64,000 nucleotides of DNA from Thermoleophilaceae bacterium (GCA_030447875.1 JAUJOA010000002.1:1-64000); one strand, 5' to 3'. Shown: positions 1-10,552, numbered from the stretch's first letter. Notes: generated by a model from the sequence alone, not told the origin. Translations and numbers: made by a program.

Positions 1-2
1 AC

Positions 3-611
3 GTGCCCTGTGAGCAATGCGACGGCAAGCGCTACAACCGCGAGACGCTCGAGGTTCGGTTCAAGGGGAGGACGATCGCCGACGTGCTCGGAATGCCGGT
101 CGAGGAGGCGGTCGATTTCTTCCAGCACATCCCGAAGATCAAGCGGCGGCTGCAGGCGCTGCACGATGTCGGGCTCGACTACATCCGGCTCGGTCAGCCG
201 GCCACGACGCTCTCGGGCGGCGAGGCGCAGCGCGTGAAGCTCGCCACTGAGCTGGCCAAGGTGGCCACCGGCAGGACCCTCTACATCCTCGACGAGCCCA
301 CGACCGGACTTCACTTCGCCGACGTCCAGCGGCTGCTCGAGATGCTTCAGCGGCTGGTGAGCGCCGGCAACACCGTCGTGGTGATCGAGCACAACCTCGA
401 CGTCATCAAGACGGCCGACCAGATCGTCGACCTGGGGCCGGAGGGCGGCGAAGACGGCGGGCTCGTGGTAGCCGCGGGCACGCCGGAGGAGGTGGCGCGA
501 GAGGCCCACTCCCATACCGGCCGGTTCCTCACTGACATGGTCAAGGCGCGACCGGCGCGTCGAGTGCGGCGAAAGGCGTCCGGGAAGCCGAATATCGCCG
601 CGGCGGCCTGA
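3..611 (+). CDS. uvrA: Excinuclease ABC subunit A, C-terminal part (gene truncated by window start)
   Basis: [31 protein letters not shown] and [21 protein letters not shown] are UvrA zinc-finger/ABC signatures. Confidence 0.95.
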   Translation: MPCEQCDGKRYNRETLEVRFKGRTIADVLGMPVEEAVDFFQHIPKIKRRLQALHDVGLDYIRLGQPATTLSGGEAQRVKLATELAKVATGRTLYILDEPTTGLHFADVQRLLEMLQRLVSAGNTVVVIEHNLDVIKTADQIVDLGPEGGEDGGLVVAAGTPEEVAREAHSHTGRFLTDMVKARPARRVRRKASGKPNIAAAA

Positions 612-625
612 CCGCGCAGCCCCGT

Positions 626-1213
626 TTGAACCCGCGCCTCAAGCTCTACCTCCAGAAGTGGCGCTGGTACGAGCGAAACGGGCTGCCGTGGCGGCGCGCC
701 CGCATCCATCTGCACATGGCGCGGCGTGAGGCCTTCATCCGCTTCCCCGTCCAGGGCAATGTGCTCGAGGCCCTCGACGAGGGCTCGCTCGAGATCGGGA
801 AGGGCACTCTGCTCGAGCCGGGCTGCTGGATGACGATCGGCGATGGGGCAAGGCTCTCGATCGGCGCGGGCACCTTCCTCAACATGGGGTGCATGGTGGC
901 CGTTCAGGATCGCGTGACGATCGGCGACAACACCATGTTCGCGAACCACTGCTTCGTCTCAGACGCCTCGCACCGGTTCGATGATCCGGGGAAGCCGGTG
1001 ACATGGCAGGGCTTCACCTCCAAAGGCCCGACGCACATCGGCTCGAACTGCTGGTTCGGAGTCGGCTGCGTGGTCACGAGCGGGGTCACGGTCGGCGACC
1101 GGTGCGTGATTGGGGCCAACTCCGTGGTCACGCGCGACCTACCCTCGGGAGTCATCGCCGGCGGGGCGCCGGCCAAGGTCATCAAGGAGATCGAGTTCTC
1201 GAGCAGCCCATAG
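626..1213 (+). CDS. Left-handed beta-helix (hexapeptide) acyltransferase
   Basis: Hexapeptide repeats, CVIGANSVVTRDLPSGVIAGGAPAKVIKEI terminus typical of NodL/LacA-type acetyltransferases. Confidence 0.85.
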   Translation: MNPRLKLYLQKWRWYERNGLPWRRARIHLHMARREAFIRFPVQGNVLEALDEGSLEIGKGTLLEPGCWMTIGDGARLSIGAGTFLNMGCMVAVQDRVTIGDNTMFANHCFVSDASHRFDDPGKPVTWQGFTSKGPTHIGSNCWFGVGCVVTSGVTVGDRCVIGANSVVTRDLPSGVIAGGAPAKVIKEIEFSSSP

Positions 1214-1265
1214 CTCGACTGCTCCAGGAACCGCTCGCGCGTCTTCGTCGGCGCGATAGCTTTCC

Positions 1266-3140
1266 GTGACGACAATGGCCGACGTGCCACCTAGACGGGA
1301 GGACCCGGGGAACGGGCAAGCGGGTCGATCGGAGCGTGTGCGGGACGCGGCGCTGAAGGTCGTGGCCGCGCGCCCAGGGCTCGGGCAGGGAGAGCTCGCA
1401 CAGCGTCTTCGTGACGAGACGGGCGTGCCGATCTCCTCGGCGATCACGAGCATCCGTGGTCTGGAGCGCGAGGGCGCTCTCACGCTCCAGGACGAGGGGT
1501 ACGTGCTCGATCCTTCACTGAGCGACGTCGAGCAAGGGGCTGCACCTTCAGGTCTGAACCCAGCTGACGAGCGGTCCGAGAATGCTCCCGCCGCGGCGCC
1601 CTACGATCCGTCGACTCAACCGTCGGCGCCTTCGTCGAGCATGCCGGTCCGGGACCGAGCCATGGTCTCGCCCGCGCCGACGATGCCTCCGGATGAGGGC
1701 GAGGAATCGTCTGAGGCGCTGCTCGCACGAGGAGACGAGGAGGCGATGGGCTCCTTCAAGGACGCAAGGGCAGCGGCCGTGCAGGCGTACTGCGCTCGCG
1801 TCTGCGAGGTGGACGCCATCCCCGCCGCTCGCGAGGCCGCGTTCGCGGCGTTTGTCGAGTCACTGCGAAGCGGGGATGCGGCCGAAGAAGCAGACGTCGA
1901 CGCGGTCCTGCTCCAATCGACCCGCGAGCAGGCGGCCGAGAGAGCAACGACTTCGCCGAACGCTCTCAGCTCGCTTGGCGGCGGACGTTCCGGGGTGTCC
2001 GGCGTTATTCGGACGCTGAGGCCGAGCCCGGCATGCGAGGTTATGCCGACCCTTCTCGCCGCCCGGGGCGGTGGGCTCCTGTCCGCGGCGGACTTGGAGA
2101 AGATCAGCCGGCACATCGCGGGCTGCTCTCGCTGCCAGGCGACCGACGCCCGTTTCAAGGAGGCAGAGAGCGCGTGGGCCGCGCGCGTGGCGCAGCGGCC
2201 GCTCGACGGGGTCCTTGAAGCCGTCGTGGCGACGACCGCTGTCTCCGAGGAGCGTCCGAGCGAGCTTCCCGCCGTCGAGGAGAGGGGCCCGACCGAGAAC
2301 GCGATCGACGAACCCCTCCTCGACGCGCGCGAGGAAGATCAGCCGGTCGTGGAGGAAGGCGCCGAGCCGGACCGGCCGGGCGACGAGCAACCGGGCTCGA
2401 CGCTCGAGTGGCCTGCCTTGGGCGGGGAGCGCCAGGTGGAGACGACCGCCGAGCCGGCGGCTGGCCGGCCCGAGGTCGAGGAGGACGACTCCGGGGGGGA
2501 GCCGGTGGACGTCGCCGGAACCCGAGCGCCTCCCACGACAGCCGCGAGCGGCGAAGCAGAAGAAGCACGAAGCCGACGCCGGTGGCTACCCGCGATGAGC
2601 CGCAGGTTGTGGATCGCCCTTCTGGCCCTGGCCGCCCTGGCGCTGATCGCCGGCGTGGCCGTCTCGCTGGTCGCTTCATCCGGCGACGACGGGGAATCGA
2701 CTCCGCAGGTCGAGGCGCCGCCCCCGCCCGAGGCCTCCCCGGCCCCCGCCGCCGAAGCGATGGCGCCGCCGGCGCGGGACCGCTCGTCGGAGGCCTCGAG
2801 CCGGCCGCAGTCGTCATCGCCCGAGGGAACGGGCCGCCGGCCGGTCGATCCGAAGTCCGTGACCGTCGCCGTGCTCAGCGGTACCGGGATTCCGGGGATA
2901 GCGGGCCGAACGGCGGAGCGATTGGAGGCTCGGCGCTTCGAGATCGGCAGCGTGGACAACGCGGCCCAGCCGGCCGAGGAATCTGTCGCCCTCTACCGGC
3001 CGGGGAAGGCTCGCGAGGCCAGGGCAGTCGGGAAGCGGCTGGGTGTCTCGAGGTTCGATCAGGTCGATCCGGACAACCGTGCGCTCGCCGGAGGCGCCGA
3101 CGTGGTCGTGGTCGTCGGCTCCGACATCGAGTCACGCTAG
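1266..3140 (+). CDS. Predicted single-pass membrane protein: N-terminal winged-helix-like region, HxxxCxxC zinc-finger-like motif, TM helix, C-terminal LytR_C-like domain
   Basis: GELAQRLRDETGVPISSAITSIRGLEREGAL; HIAGCSRCQ; TM LWIALLALAALALIAGVAVSLV; VTVAVLSGTGIPGIAGRTAERL...VGSDI. Confidence 0.6.
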   Translation: MTTMADVPPRREDPGNGQAGRSERVRDAALKVVAARPGLGQGELAQRLRDETGVPISSAITSIRGLEREGALTLQDEGYVLDPSLSDVEQGAAPSGLNPADERSENAPAAAPYDPSTQPSAPSSSMPVRDRAMVSPAPTMPPDEGEESSEALLARGDEEAMGSFKDARAAAVQAYCARVCEVDAIPAAREAAFAAFVESLRSGDAAEEADVDAVLLQSTREQAAERATTSPNALSSLGGGRSGVSGVIRTLRPSPACEVMPTLLAARGGGLLSAADLEKISRHIAGCSRCQATDARFKEAESAWAARVAQRPLDGVLEAVVATTAVSEERPSELPAVEERGPTENAIDEPLLDAREEDQPVVEEGAEPDRPGDEQPGSTLEWPALGGERQVETTAEPAAGRPEVEEDDSGGEPVDVAGTRAPPTTAASGEAEEARSRRRWLPAMSRRLWIALLALAALALIAGVAVSLVASSGDDGESTPQVEAPPPPEASPAPAAEAMAPPARDRSSEASSRPQSSSPEGTGRRPVDPKSVTVAVLSGTGIPGIAGRTAERLEARRFEIGSVDNAAQPAEESVALYRPGKAREARAVGKRLGVSRFDQVDPDNRALAGGADVVVVVGSDIESR

Positions 3141-4067
3141 ATCAGACCGTCGGCTCCATGCTGCCGTCAGCAGTTCCTTCAACCGCGCCGTCTCGTCCGG
3201 GGCCATCGTGTAGCCGTGGTTGGGCTCGGGGTAGCGGCGCTCGCGCACGTCCTCGGCAAACGCGGCCACACCGTCGACCATCGCCGCTCGCACATCGCCG
3301 TAGCGCTTGACGAAGCGGGCCGCGTGCCCGTCGTAGATGCCGAGCAGGTCGTGGAACACGAGCACCTGGCCATCGGTCGCCGGGCCCGCGCCGATCCCGA
3401 TCACCGGTACGTCGAGGTGCGGCATGATCGCGTCGGTGAGAGCGCTCGGAATCGCCTCGAAGACGATCGAGAAGCAGCCCGCATCCTGCAGCGCGAGCGC
3501 GTCCTGCGCCACCTCCAGCGCGCGCTCGGCCGTTCGTCCCTGCGAGCGATAGCCGCCCAGGGCCGTGGCAGTCTGTGGAGTCAGGCCGACGTGACCCATA
3601 ACGGGTATGCCGGCTGCGACGATCGCCCGGGCGCGGTCGGCGGACGTGCCGCCGCGCTCGAGCTTGACGGCATCGCATCCGGCCTCCTTCACGAAGCGCT
3701 GGGCCGTGGCGACGGCCCGCTCATCGGACGCCTCATAGGAGCCAAACGGGAGGTCCCCGACGAGCAGCGGTGTGGACAGCCCACGGCGCACGGCCGCTGC
3801 GAGCATGAGCATCTCCTCCAATGAGACCGGAACCGTGCTCGGGTAGCCGAGCACGGTCATCGCCGCCGAGTCGCCCACGAGCACGACGTCCACGCCCGCG
3901 GTCTCCGCGACCTGCGCGCTCGGATAGTCGTACGCGGTGATCATCGCGATCGGCTCGCCGAGCGCCTTCTTCTCGGCGAGCACGGAGAGCGTCACGCGTC
4001 CGCCCGCCTTGGTGCCGCGCGAGTCGCGGTCGGGGCTAGCGGGAGAGGTCCTCGGCGCCGAGCTCAC
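3132..4067 (-). CDS. panB: 3-methyl-2-oxobutanoate hydroxymethyltransferase
   Basis: [39 protein letters not shown](S)IVFEAIP motifs. Confidence 0.95.
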   Translation of the reverse strand: MSSAPRTSPASPDRDSRGTKAGGRVTLSVLAEKKALGEPIAMITAYDYPSAQVAETAGVDVVLVGDSAAMTVLGYPSTVPVSLEEMLMLAAAVRRGLSTPLLVGDLPFGSYEASDERAVATAQRFVKEAGCDAVKLERGGTSADRARAIVAAGIPVMGHVGLTPQTATALGGYRSQGRTAERALEVAQDALALQDAGCFSIVFEAIPSALTDAIMPHLDVPVIGIGAGPATDGQVLVFHDLLGIYDGHAARFVKRYGDVRAAMVDGVAAFAEDVRERRYPEPNHGYTMAPDETARLKELLTAAWSRRSDLA

Positions 4068-4444
4068 GAGAGCAGCTCCGCGACCGCGTCGTCCGTCCGC
4101 ACGATCGAGTTGTCGGCATCCACGTGAACGACCCTGGGCTCGTAGGTCGCGAGGTCAGCCTCGGAGTAGGAGGCATAGGAGACGACGATCACCCGATCGC
4201 CCGTGTGCACGAGTCGGGCGGCGGCGCCGTTCACCGTCACGTCGCCCGAGCCGCGGCGGCCGGCGATCGTGTACGTCTCGAAACGCGCGCCGTTGTCGAT
4301 GTCGAGCACGTGCACCAGCTCGTGCTCGAGAATGTCGGCCGCGTCGAGCAGGTCCGCGTCGACCGTGATCGAGCCGACGTAGTGCAGGTCGCTAGCCGTT
4401 ACACGGGCGCGATGGATCTTCGACTTGAGCATGGTCCGGTTCAT
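4064..4444 (-). CDS. panD: Aspartate 1-decarboxylase (pyruvoyl type)
   Basis: [38 protein letters not shown] including the G-S self-cleavage site; start trimmed to ATG at 4444. Confidence 0.95.
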   Translation of the reverse strand: MNRTMLKSKIHRARVTASDLHYVGSITVDADLLDAADILEHELVHVLDIDNGARFETYTIAGRRGSGDVTVNGAAARLVHTGDRVIVVSYASYSEADLATYEPRVVHVDADNSIVRTDDAVAELLS

Positions 4445-5295
4445 GTGCCTCCCAGGATCGTGTTGTCGATGAGCCGTGCCGGCCCGACCCGGGCGGCCAC
4501 GGCGAGAAGCGTCGAGCCATTCACCCGCTCGGCGCAAGAGAGGTCCTCGGCGGAGCGGAGCTCCAGGTACTCGGCCTCGAGCCCGGCCGCGTCGAGCTCC
4601 GCTCGCGCGGCCGCGAGTACGGCGCCGGCCGAGCGTTCGCCCGCCGCTACCCTCGCCTCGCCGGCGTCCAGCGCACGGCTGAGGGCGAGCGCTCGCGCGC
4701 GCTCGTCCGGGTCGAGGTAGGCGTTCCGAGAGCTCATGGCGAGCCCGTCGGGCTCCCTGACGGTCGGACAGATCTCGACCCGCACCGGGATCTCGAGATC
4801 ACGGACGAGCTTTCGGATGACGAGCCCCTGCTGTGCGTCCTTCTGCCCGAAGTACGCGGCGTGCGGCTGGACGATGTTGAAGAGCTTGGTGACGATCGTG
4901 GTCACGCCGGCAAAGTGCTCAGCTCCACGCCGTTCGGGGGCGCCGCAGAGCACCTCGGTCAGTTCCCCAACGGTCACCGTCGTGTCGAAGCCGGTCGGGT
5001 AGATCTCTTGGACGGCGGGAACGAACAACAGATCCGCCCCCTCGCTCTCGGCGAGCGCCCGGTCGCGCTTCTCGTCGCGCGGGTAGCCAGCCAGGTCCTC
5101 GCCCGCGCCGAACTGCTTCGGGTTGACGAAGATGGAGACGACGACGACGTCGCAGTCCGCTCGGGCGTGCCGGATAAGGGACAGGTGGCCGTCGTGGAGG
5201 GCGCCCATCGTCGGCACGAGCCCCACGCTGCGCTCCGCCCGCCGGGCCGGCGCCAGGGCGGCGCGAAGATCGGTCACGGTGCGGACGGTCTTCAC
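4441..5295 (-). CDS. panC: Pantothenate synthetase (pantoate--beta-alanine ligase)
   Basis: [44 protein letters not shown] motifs. Confidence 0.95.
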   Translation of the reverse strand: MKTVRTVTDLRAALAPARRAERSVGLVPTMGALHDGHLSLIRHARADCDVVVVSIFVNPKQFGAGEDLAGYPRDEKRDRALAESEGADLLFVPAVQEIYPTGFDTTVTVGELTEVLCGAPERRGAEHFAGVTTIVTKLFNIVQPHAAYFGQKDAQQGLVIRKLVRDLEIPVRVEICPTVREPDGLAMSSRNAYLDPDERARALALSRALDAGEARVAAGERSAGAVLAAARAELDAAGLEAEYLELRSAEDLSCAERVNGSTLLAVAARVGPARLIDNTILGGT

Positions 5296-6191
5296 GACGA
5301 GCTCCCGTTGAAAGCCGGCGTCCGTCCAGCCGGTCGCTGGGCTGCGAGGAGCCGCGTCCGATCCACGAGAGCATCGAACAGGGCGAGGAGGTCCGGCTCA
5401 GCTCGCTCGACCGCCTCACGCTGCGCCGCGACCGTCGCGTGATCTCCGCGCGCCACCGGTCCGGTGAGTGCCCGCTCGCCACCCAGCTCCGACCAGTTGT
5501 CCACCGTCGCCCGGACGAGCGGGGCGAGCAGCGTGCGGGCGTCGCTTCTCGGGATCCCTGCGGCGGCGGCCATGGTCTCCGCCGCCGTCTGGAGCGTGAC
5601 GAGGAAGTTCGAGGCGATCGAGGCGGCGGCGTGGTAGGCGGGCCGATCATCGTCGGAGAGCTCGAAGGGCAGCATCCCCAGGCGCTCGGCGATGCTCGTG
5701 GCGGCTCGCCGTGCCCCGGCCGACGAGCCCGCCACCGCGCAGCCCGATCCGGCGAAGCGACCGGACTTTGCCGCGCGTGTCGGGGCGAAGGTCTGAAGCG
5801 GATGAAGGCCGAAGACCTCGGCCCCCGCACGCCGGGCCGGGTCGAGCGCCGACAGCGGCGTTGCTCCGCTCGTGTGCCCGACGAGCGCCGACAGCCCGGC
5901 AATGGCACCGGCTGCGGCGGGGATCTCCGCGTCGGGGACGCAGAGAACGACGGCGTCGCCGGTGGGCGACTCGCCTCGACCCGCCGGTCCGTCGACCTCG
6001 TACCCGGCCCGCCGAAGGGCGTGGGCCAGCGCGCTCCCCAGGCGACCGGCGCCGACGATCGCAATGCGCGAGAGCCCCCGTGTGGCGGGCTCGGCAAGCT
6101 GCTTGTGGGCGGCGTTCCGTTCCAGTTCCCGCATGCGAGATACCGGTCGGCGGTGTTGGTCGGTCCACTCCCGGGCGGGTAGCGGCCTCAC
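5292..6191 (-). CDS. Rossmann-fold/DUF2520 protein (ketopantoate-reductase-like)
   Basis: IAIVGAGRLGSALAHALRRAGYEV; GHTSGATPLSALDPARRAGAEVFGLHPLQTF; immediately upstream of panC. Confidence 0.8.
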   Translation of the reverse strand: MRPLPAREWTDQHRRPVSRMRELERNAAHKQLAEPATRGLSRIAIVGAGRLGSALAHALRRAGYEVDGPAGRGESPTGDAVVLCVPDAEIPAAAGAIAGLSALVGHTSGATPLSALDPARRAGAEVFGLHPLQTFAPTRAAKSGRFAGSGCAVAGSSAGARRAATSIAERLGMLPFELSDDDRPAYHAAASIASNFLVTLQTAAETMAAAAGIPRSDARTLLAPLVRATVDNWSELGGERALTGPVARGDHATVAAQREAVERAEPDLLALFDALVDRTRLLAAQRPAGRTPAFNGSSS

Positions 6192-6270
6192 ATAAGAATA
6201 GCGCGCGGCGGCACGGCCGCGGCTCCGGTGCGGTCCGACGCACGCTCGTCGACCGCCCTAAGCTTCCGCC

Positions 6271-6975
6271 ATGAGCGGGCGCTCGGCCGCCGACCGTCGC
6301 GAGGAGCTGGTGGGCCTCTACCGCTACCTCTCGGACTGCCACGAGTGTCCGCTGAAGGACACCCGCACCAACCTGGTGTTCGGCTCCGGGCACGCCGACG
6401 CCGACCTGATGTTCGTCGGTGAGGCGCCCGGATTCCACGAGGATCGGCAGGGCAAGCCGTTCGTCGGTCGCGCCGGGAAGCTGCTCGACCAGCTCCTGAC
6501 GGAGATCGGACTCGAGCGGGAGGGCGTCTTCGTCGCGAACGTCCTCAAGTGCCGGCCGCCCGACAACCGCGATCCGCTTCCGGAGGAGATCGAGGAGTGC
6601 AAGCCGCATCTCTTCAAGCAGATCGAGCTGATCGAGCCGCGCGTGATCTGCACGCTTGGGAACTTCGCCACCAAGCTCCTGTCCGGCAGCCCGCAGGGCA
6701 TCACGAAGGTTCACGGTCGCGCCCAGGATCGTGAGGTTGGAGGCCGCGCCGTGCGCCTCTACCCGATCTTCCACCCCGCCGCCGCCCTACGGACCGAGTC
6801 GATGCGGAACACTCTGCGCGAGAACTTTCGCCGGTTGCCGGAGCTGCTGGAGGAGCCCAGACCGTCGCCCGCCGCCTCACCGCCGCTGGCTCCGCACGGC
6901 CCCGAGCTTCCGGAGGGCGTCGACGGGGCGACCCAGGGCGACGAGCGCCCTCCGCAACTCGACCTCTTCGGGTAG
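6271..6975 (+). CDS. Type-4 (Fe-S) uracil-DNA glycosylase
   Basis: CHECPLKDTRTNLVFGSG, GEAPGFHEDRQGKPFVGRAGKLLD, NVLKCRPPDNRDP. Confidence 0.92.
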   Translation: MSGRSAADRREELVGLYRYLSDCHECPLKDTRTNLVFGSGHADADLMFVGEAPGFHEDRQGKPFVGRAGKLLDQLLTEIGLEREGVFVANVLKCRPPDNRDPLPEEIEECKPHLFKQIELIEPRVICTLGNFATKLLSGSPQGITKVHGRAQDREVGGRAVRLYPIFHPAAALRTESMRNTLRENFRRLPELLEEPRPSPAASPPLAPHGPELPEGVDGATQGDERPPQLDLFG

Positions 6976-7017
6976 CCGACCTCGTCGGTTCGGCCCCAGG
7001 CTTCAGACTCACCGCGG

Positions 7018-7440
7018 ATGCGGCTCAGGACGGCGGACGCTGACGGCACCGAGGCGGTGGGAGCTCGCCTCGCCGACCGCCTTCACGCGGGGGACGTGGT
7101 GCTCGTGAGCGGCGAGCTTGGAGCGGGAAAGACGACGCTCATCCGCGGCGCCTGTCGTGCCCTCGGCGTGCGCGAGCCGGTGACGAGCCCCACCTTCACG
7201 GTCGGACAGCTCTACGCGGGGCGAACCGGTGACCGATCGCTGGAGGTCGCGCACCTGGACCTCTACCGCCTGAGCGAGATCGCCGGCGAGGATGTCGCCA
7301 TACTCGACGACTACCTCGGGCCGCAGCGCATCGCCTTCGTCGAGTGGCCCGACGTAGCGCGCGATCAGCTCGAGCGGGTGGTGGCGACCGTGAGGATCGA
7401 TCATGCCGGCGGCGATCGACGTGAGATCGAGATCACGTGA
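7018..7440 (+). CDS. tsaE: tRNA t6A biosynthesis ATPase TsaE
   Basis: GELGAGKTTLIRG, SPTFTVGQLY, HLDLYRLSE, FVEWPD. Confidence 0.93.
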   Translation: MRLRTADADGTEAVGARLADRLHAGDVVLVSGELGAGKTTLIRGACRALGVREPVTSPTFTVGQLYAGRTGDRSLEVAHLDLYRLSEIAGEDVAILDDYLGPQRIAFVEWPDVARDQLERVVATVRIDHAGGDRREIEIT

Positions 7441-8111
7441 ACCTCCTCGGCCTCGACACGTCGACCACGGCCACGGCCGTCTGCGTGCAGCGCGCCGACG
7501 GACGGACCTTCGAGCTGGGGTCGGCTTCGCTCGGCTCGCCACCTCGTCACGCCGCCGAGCTGATGCCGGCGATCGAGGAACTACTGGAGGCCGCGGGGCT
7601 CGCGCCTGGCGACCTCGGCGCGGTCGCGGTCGGCACCGGGCCTGGCACCTTCACGGGGCTGCGCATCGGGATCGCCACGGCACGCGCGCTGGCCCAGGCG
7701 ACCGGCGTGCCGGTGCGGCCCGTCTCCTCGCTGGCCGCCCTGGCCGCCGGGGTGGATGCCCCTCTGGTGATCCCGACGATCGACGCTCGACGGGGAGAGC
7801 TGTTCGCCGCCCTCCATGACGGCCCGCGAGCGCGATGGGCACCGTTCGTGGCAGCACCCGACGAGCTGGCGCAGCGGGTCAGCCAAGGACTGGCGGAATG
7901 GTCGACCAGGCCACTGGCCGTGGGCGATGGCTCGCTACGATTTCGTGACGTTCTGGAGTCGGTGGCCGTGGAGGTGCCGCCGGACGAGTCGCAACTGCAC
8001 GCGATCCGCGCGTCGCACGTGTGCCGGCTCGCCGCCGGAGTTCCGGCCGTCCCGCCAGAGGCCGTTCTTCCCACCTACCTCCGAGCTCCGGACGCCCGTC
8101 CCGCGAGATGA
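7437..8111 (+). CDS. tsaB: tRNA t6A biosynthesis protein TsaB
   Basis: LLGLDTSTTATAVCV, GTGPGTFTGLRIGIATARALA. Confidence 0.92.
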   Translation: MNLLGLDTSTTATAVCVQRADGRTFELGSASLGSPPRHAAELMPAIEELLEAAGLAPGDLGAVAVGTGPGTFTGLRIGIATARALAQATGVPVRPVSSLAALAAGVDAPLVIPTIDARRGELFAALHDGPRARWAPFVAAPDELAQRVSQGLAEWSTRPLAVGDGSLRFRDVLESVAVEVPPDESQLHAIRASHVCRLAAGVPAVPPEAVLPTYLRAPDARPAR

Positions 8112-8644
8112 CCGACCCGCTCCACATCCGGCGCCTCAACTACTCGGACCTCCCGCAGGTGATCGCGATCGAGCGTCGAGCGTTTCCTACGCCGTGGTCG
8201 CTCGCGATGTTCGTACTCGAGCTGTCCAAGCCGTCGGGGATCTGCCTCGCGGCGCTCCAGGGCGATCGTTTGGTCGGCTACACGATCTGCTCGCGCTACG
8301 ACCGGGCGTGGCACCTGATGAACGTCGCGGTCGATGATCGGCTGCGCCGCCAGGGCATCGCCAGCACGCTTCTTGAGCACCTGTTCGCGGAGGCGGACGG
8401 CCCGGGCCAGCAGTACACGCTCGAGGTTCGGATGTCGAACGACATGGCGATCGCGATGTACGAGCGATTCGGGTTTCGCGCCGCCGGGCGTCGTCGTGGC
8501 TATTACCACGACAACCGCGAGGACGCGCTCATCATGTGGCGAACGGCGGAGAGCGAGGCGGTCGACGGCGCTACCGGAGCGCCAGTCACCGCGAGCGACG
8601 GTATGCAGGGCACCAGCGATCACGCGCGCCCGGCGCCGGCGTGA
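8108..8644 (+). CDS. rimI: Ribosomal-protein-alanine N-acetyltransferase
   Basis: GNAT fold: LMNVAVDDRLRRQGIASTLLEHL, ALIMW; start trimmed to ATG 8108 overlapping the tsaB stop. Confidence 0.9.
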   Translation: MTDPLHIRRLNYSDLPQVIAIERRAFPTPWSLAMFVLELSKPSGICLAALQGDRLVGYTICSRYDRAWHLMNVAVDDRLRRQGIASTLLEHLFAEADGPGQQYTLEVRMSNDMAIAMYERFGFRAAGRRRGYYHDNREDALIMWRTAESEAVDGATGAPVTASDGMQGTSDHARPAPA

Positions 8645-9633
8645 TCCTCGGCATCGAGACGAGCTGCGACGACACCTGCGCCGCGGTCGTCGGCCCGGAC
8701 GGCAGGGTGAGGTCGAGCGTCGTGGCCTCACAGGGGCTGCTGCACGAGCGCTACGGAGGCGTCGTACCGGAGATCGCCTCCCGCAGGCATCTCGAGGTCG
8801 CCGGGCCGGTCATCCAGGACGCGCTCGAGCGAGCGGGCGCCGCGCTGGACGAGGTCGAGACCGTCGCGGTCACCCAGGGCCCGGGCCTGATCGGCGCCCT
8901 GCTCATCGGGCTGTCGACCGCCAAGGCGATCGCCGCCGCTCGGCGGCTGCCGCTCGTGCCGGTGGACCACCTCCATGCGCACGTGGTCGCGAGCACGCTG
9001 GGCGACGCCCCGATCGAGCCTCCCTTTCTCTGTCTCGTGGCTAGCGGGGGTCACACCTTCCTGGCCCGCGTGGACGATCCCGCGTCGCATCTCACGCTCG
9101 GACGTACCCTCGATGACTCCGCCGGCGAGGCATTCGACAAGGGCGCTCGGATGCTCGGGCTTCCCTATCCCGGCGGGCCGCAGATTGACCGCCTGGCACG
9201 CGAGGGAGACGCCCAGGCCTTCGGCTTTCCGCGCTCGCGCCCCGGCGGTGGGCTCGACTTCAGCTTCAGCGGGGTCAAGACGGCGCTGCTCTACGTCACA
9301 AGGGACCTCGGCGAGGTCGAGGCCACGAGCCGCCGGGCCGACCTCGCTGCCTCATATCAACGCGCGATCGTCGAGGCGCTGCTCGCCCGAGCCCGCGAGG
9401 CACTCGAAGGATCGGGCCTTCGGCGCCTCGCGCTGGGCGGGGGTGTGGCGGCGAACTCCGAGTTGCGACGCCGCGCTGGAGAGCTGTGCGAGGAGCTCGA
9501 GTGTGACCTGTGGGCGCCGGAGGCGGCCCTCTGCACGGACAACGCGGCGATGATCGCCGGAGCGGCGCGCTTCCTCGAGCCGCTCGAGTATCCGCGCTAC
9601 CTCGATCTCGACGCGTTCGCGAGGGCGGCCTGA
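8641..9633 (+). CDS. tsaD: tRNA N6-adenosine threonylcarbamoyltransferase
   Basis: VILGIETSCDDTCAAVV, VVPEIASRRH, HLHAHVVAS; start taken as GTG 8641. Confidence 0.95.
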   Translation: MILGIETSCDDTCAAVVGPDGRVRSSVVASQGLLHERYGGVVPEIASRRHLEVAGPVIQDALERAGAALDEVETVAVTQGPGLIGALLIGLSTAKAIAAARRLPLVPVDHLHAHVVASTLGDAPIEPPFLCLVASGGHTFLARVDDPASHLTLGRTLDDSAGEAFDKGARMLGLPYPGGPQIDRLAREGDAQAFGFPRSRPGGGLDFSFSGVKTALLYVTRDLGEVEATSRRADLAASYQRAIVEALLARAREALEGSGLRRLALGGGVAANSELRRRAGELCEELECDLWAPEAALCTDNAAMIAGAARFLEPLEYPRYLDLDAFARAA

Positions 9634-9641
9634 TCGCCCAC

Positions 9642-9878
9642 GTGACGCTCTACGGGAAGCCTGGCTGCTGCCTCTGCGACGAGGCCAGGGAGGTCGTGAG
9701 GGAGGTCCAGCGCGCCGGCGGGTTCGAGCTCGAGGAGGTCGACGTCTCGCTTGATCCGGGGCTGCAACGAGAGTACGGCGAGCGGATTCCGGTCCTGGCG
9801 GTGGATGGAGTGGACGCGTTCGAGTACCGGGTCGACGCTGCCGAGCTTCAGAAACGGCTCGATAGAGTGGCGCGGTGA
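9642..9878 (+). CDS. Glutaredoxin-like (DUF836) protein
   Basis: VTLYGKPGCCLCDEAREVV; CxxC thioredoxin-fold start. Confidence 0.8.
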   Translation: MTLYGKPGCCLCDEAREVVREVQRAGGFELEEVDVSLDPGLQREYGERIPVLAVDGVDAFEYRVDAAELQKRLDRVAR

Positions 9879-10543
9879 GCTTCAACGAGTCCTACGCAGG
9901 CGCCGTCGAGCTCGAGCGCGACGGCGAGCGCCTGTCGCTGGGAGTGGCGGCCCGGCTGTCGCGCTACCTCCAGGTCCTGACCCAGGCGAAGAAGATGGGG
10001 CGCGACACGATCTCCTCCCAGGAGCTCGCCGACTACACGCACATCAACTCGACGCAGATCCGCCGCGACCTCTCGGGCTTCGGCAAGTTCGGCAAGCGCG
10101 GCGTGGGCTACAACGTCGACTCGCTGCTCTCCCAGATCCGAAAGATCCTGCGTACGAGCGGCCAGCACAACATCGCCCTGTTCGGCGCGGGACACCTGGG
10201 AAAGGCGATCGCGAGCTCCGACATCTTCGCCGACCATGGCTTCCGGGTCGTCGCGATCTTCGACACCGATCCCCGAAAGGTCGGGGACCCGATCGGCAAT
10301 TCCCTGACGGTCCGCCCCTACGACGATCTCGGCGCGGTGGTCGACGAGGAGGAGATCGTGGTGGGAGTGCTGGCGGTCCCAACCGATGCCGCGCAGGCGG
10401 TGGCCGACGATCTGGTCGGGGCGGGCGTGCGCATCATCTTCAACTACTCCGAGGCGCTCCTGCAGGTGCCCCCTGAGGTCACGGTGCACACGTCGAGCCC
10501 GGCCGTCGACCTGCTCTACGCACTGTACTTCTACCTCACATAG
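9875..10543 (+). CDS. rex: Redox-sensing transcriptional repressor Rex
   Basis: RLSRYLQVL, INSTQIRRDLSGFGKFGKRGVGYNV, NIALFGAGHLGKAI. Confidence 0.95.
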   Translation: MSFNESYAGAVELERDGERLSLGVAARLSRYLQVLTQAKKMGRDTISSQELADYTHINSTQIRRDLSGFGKFGKRGVGYNVDSLLSQIRKILRTSGQHNIALFGAGHLGKAIASSDIFADHGFRVVAIFDTDPRKVGDPIGNSLTVRPYDDLGAVVDEEEIVVGVLAVPTDAAQAVADDLVGAGVRIIFNYSEALLQVPPEVTVHTSSPAVDLLYALYFYLT

Positions 10544-10552
10544 GGCCTCGAC

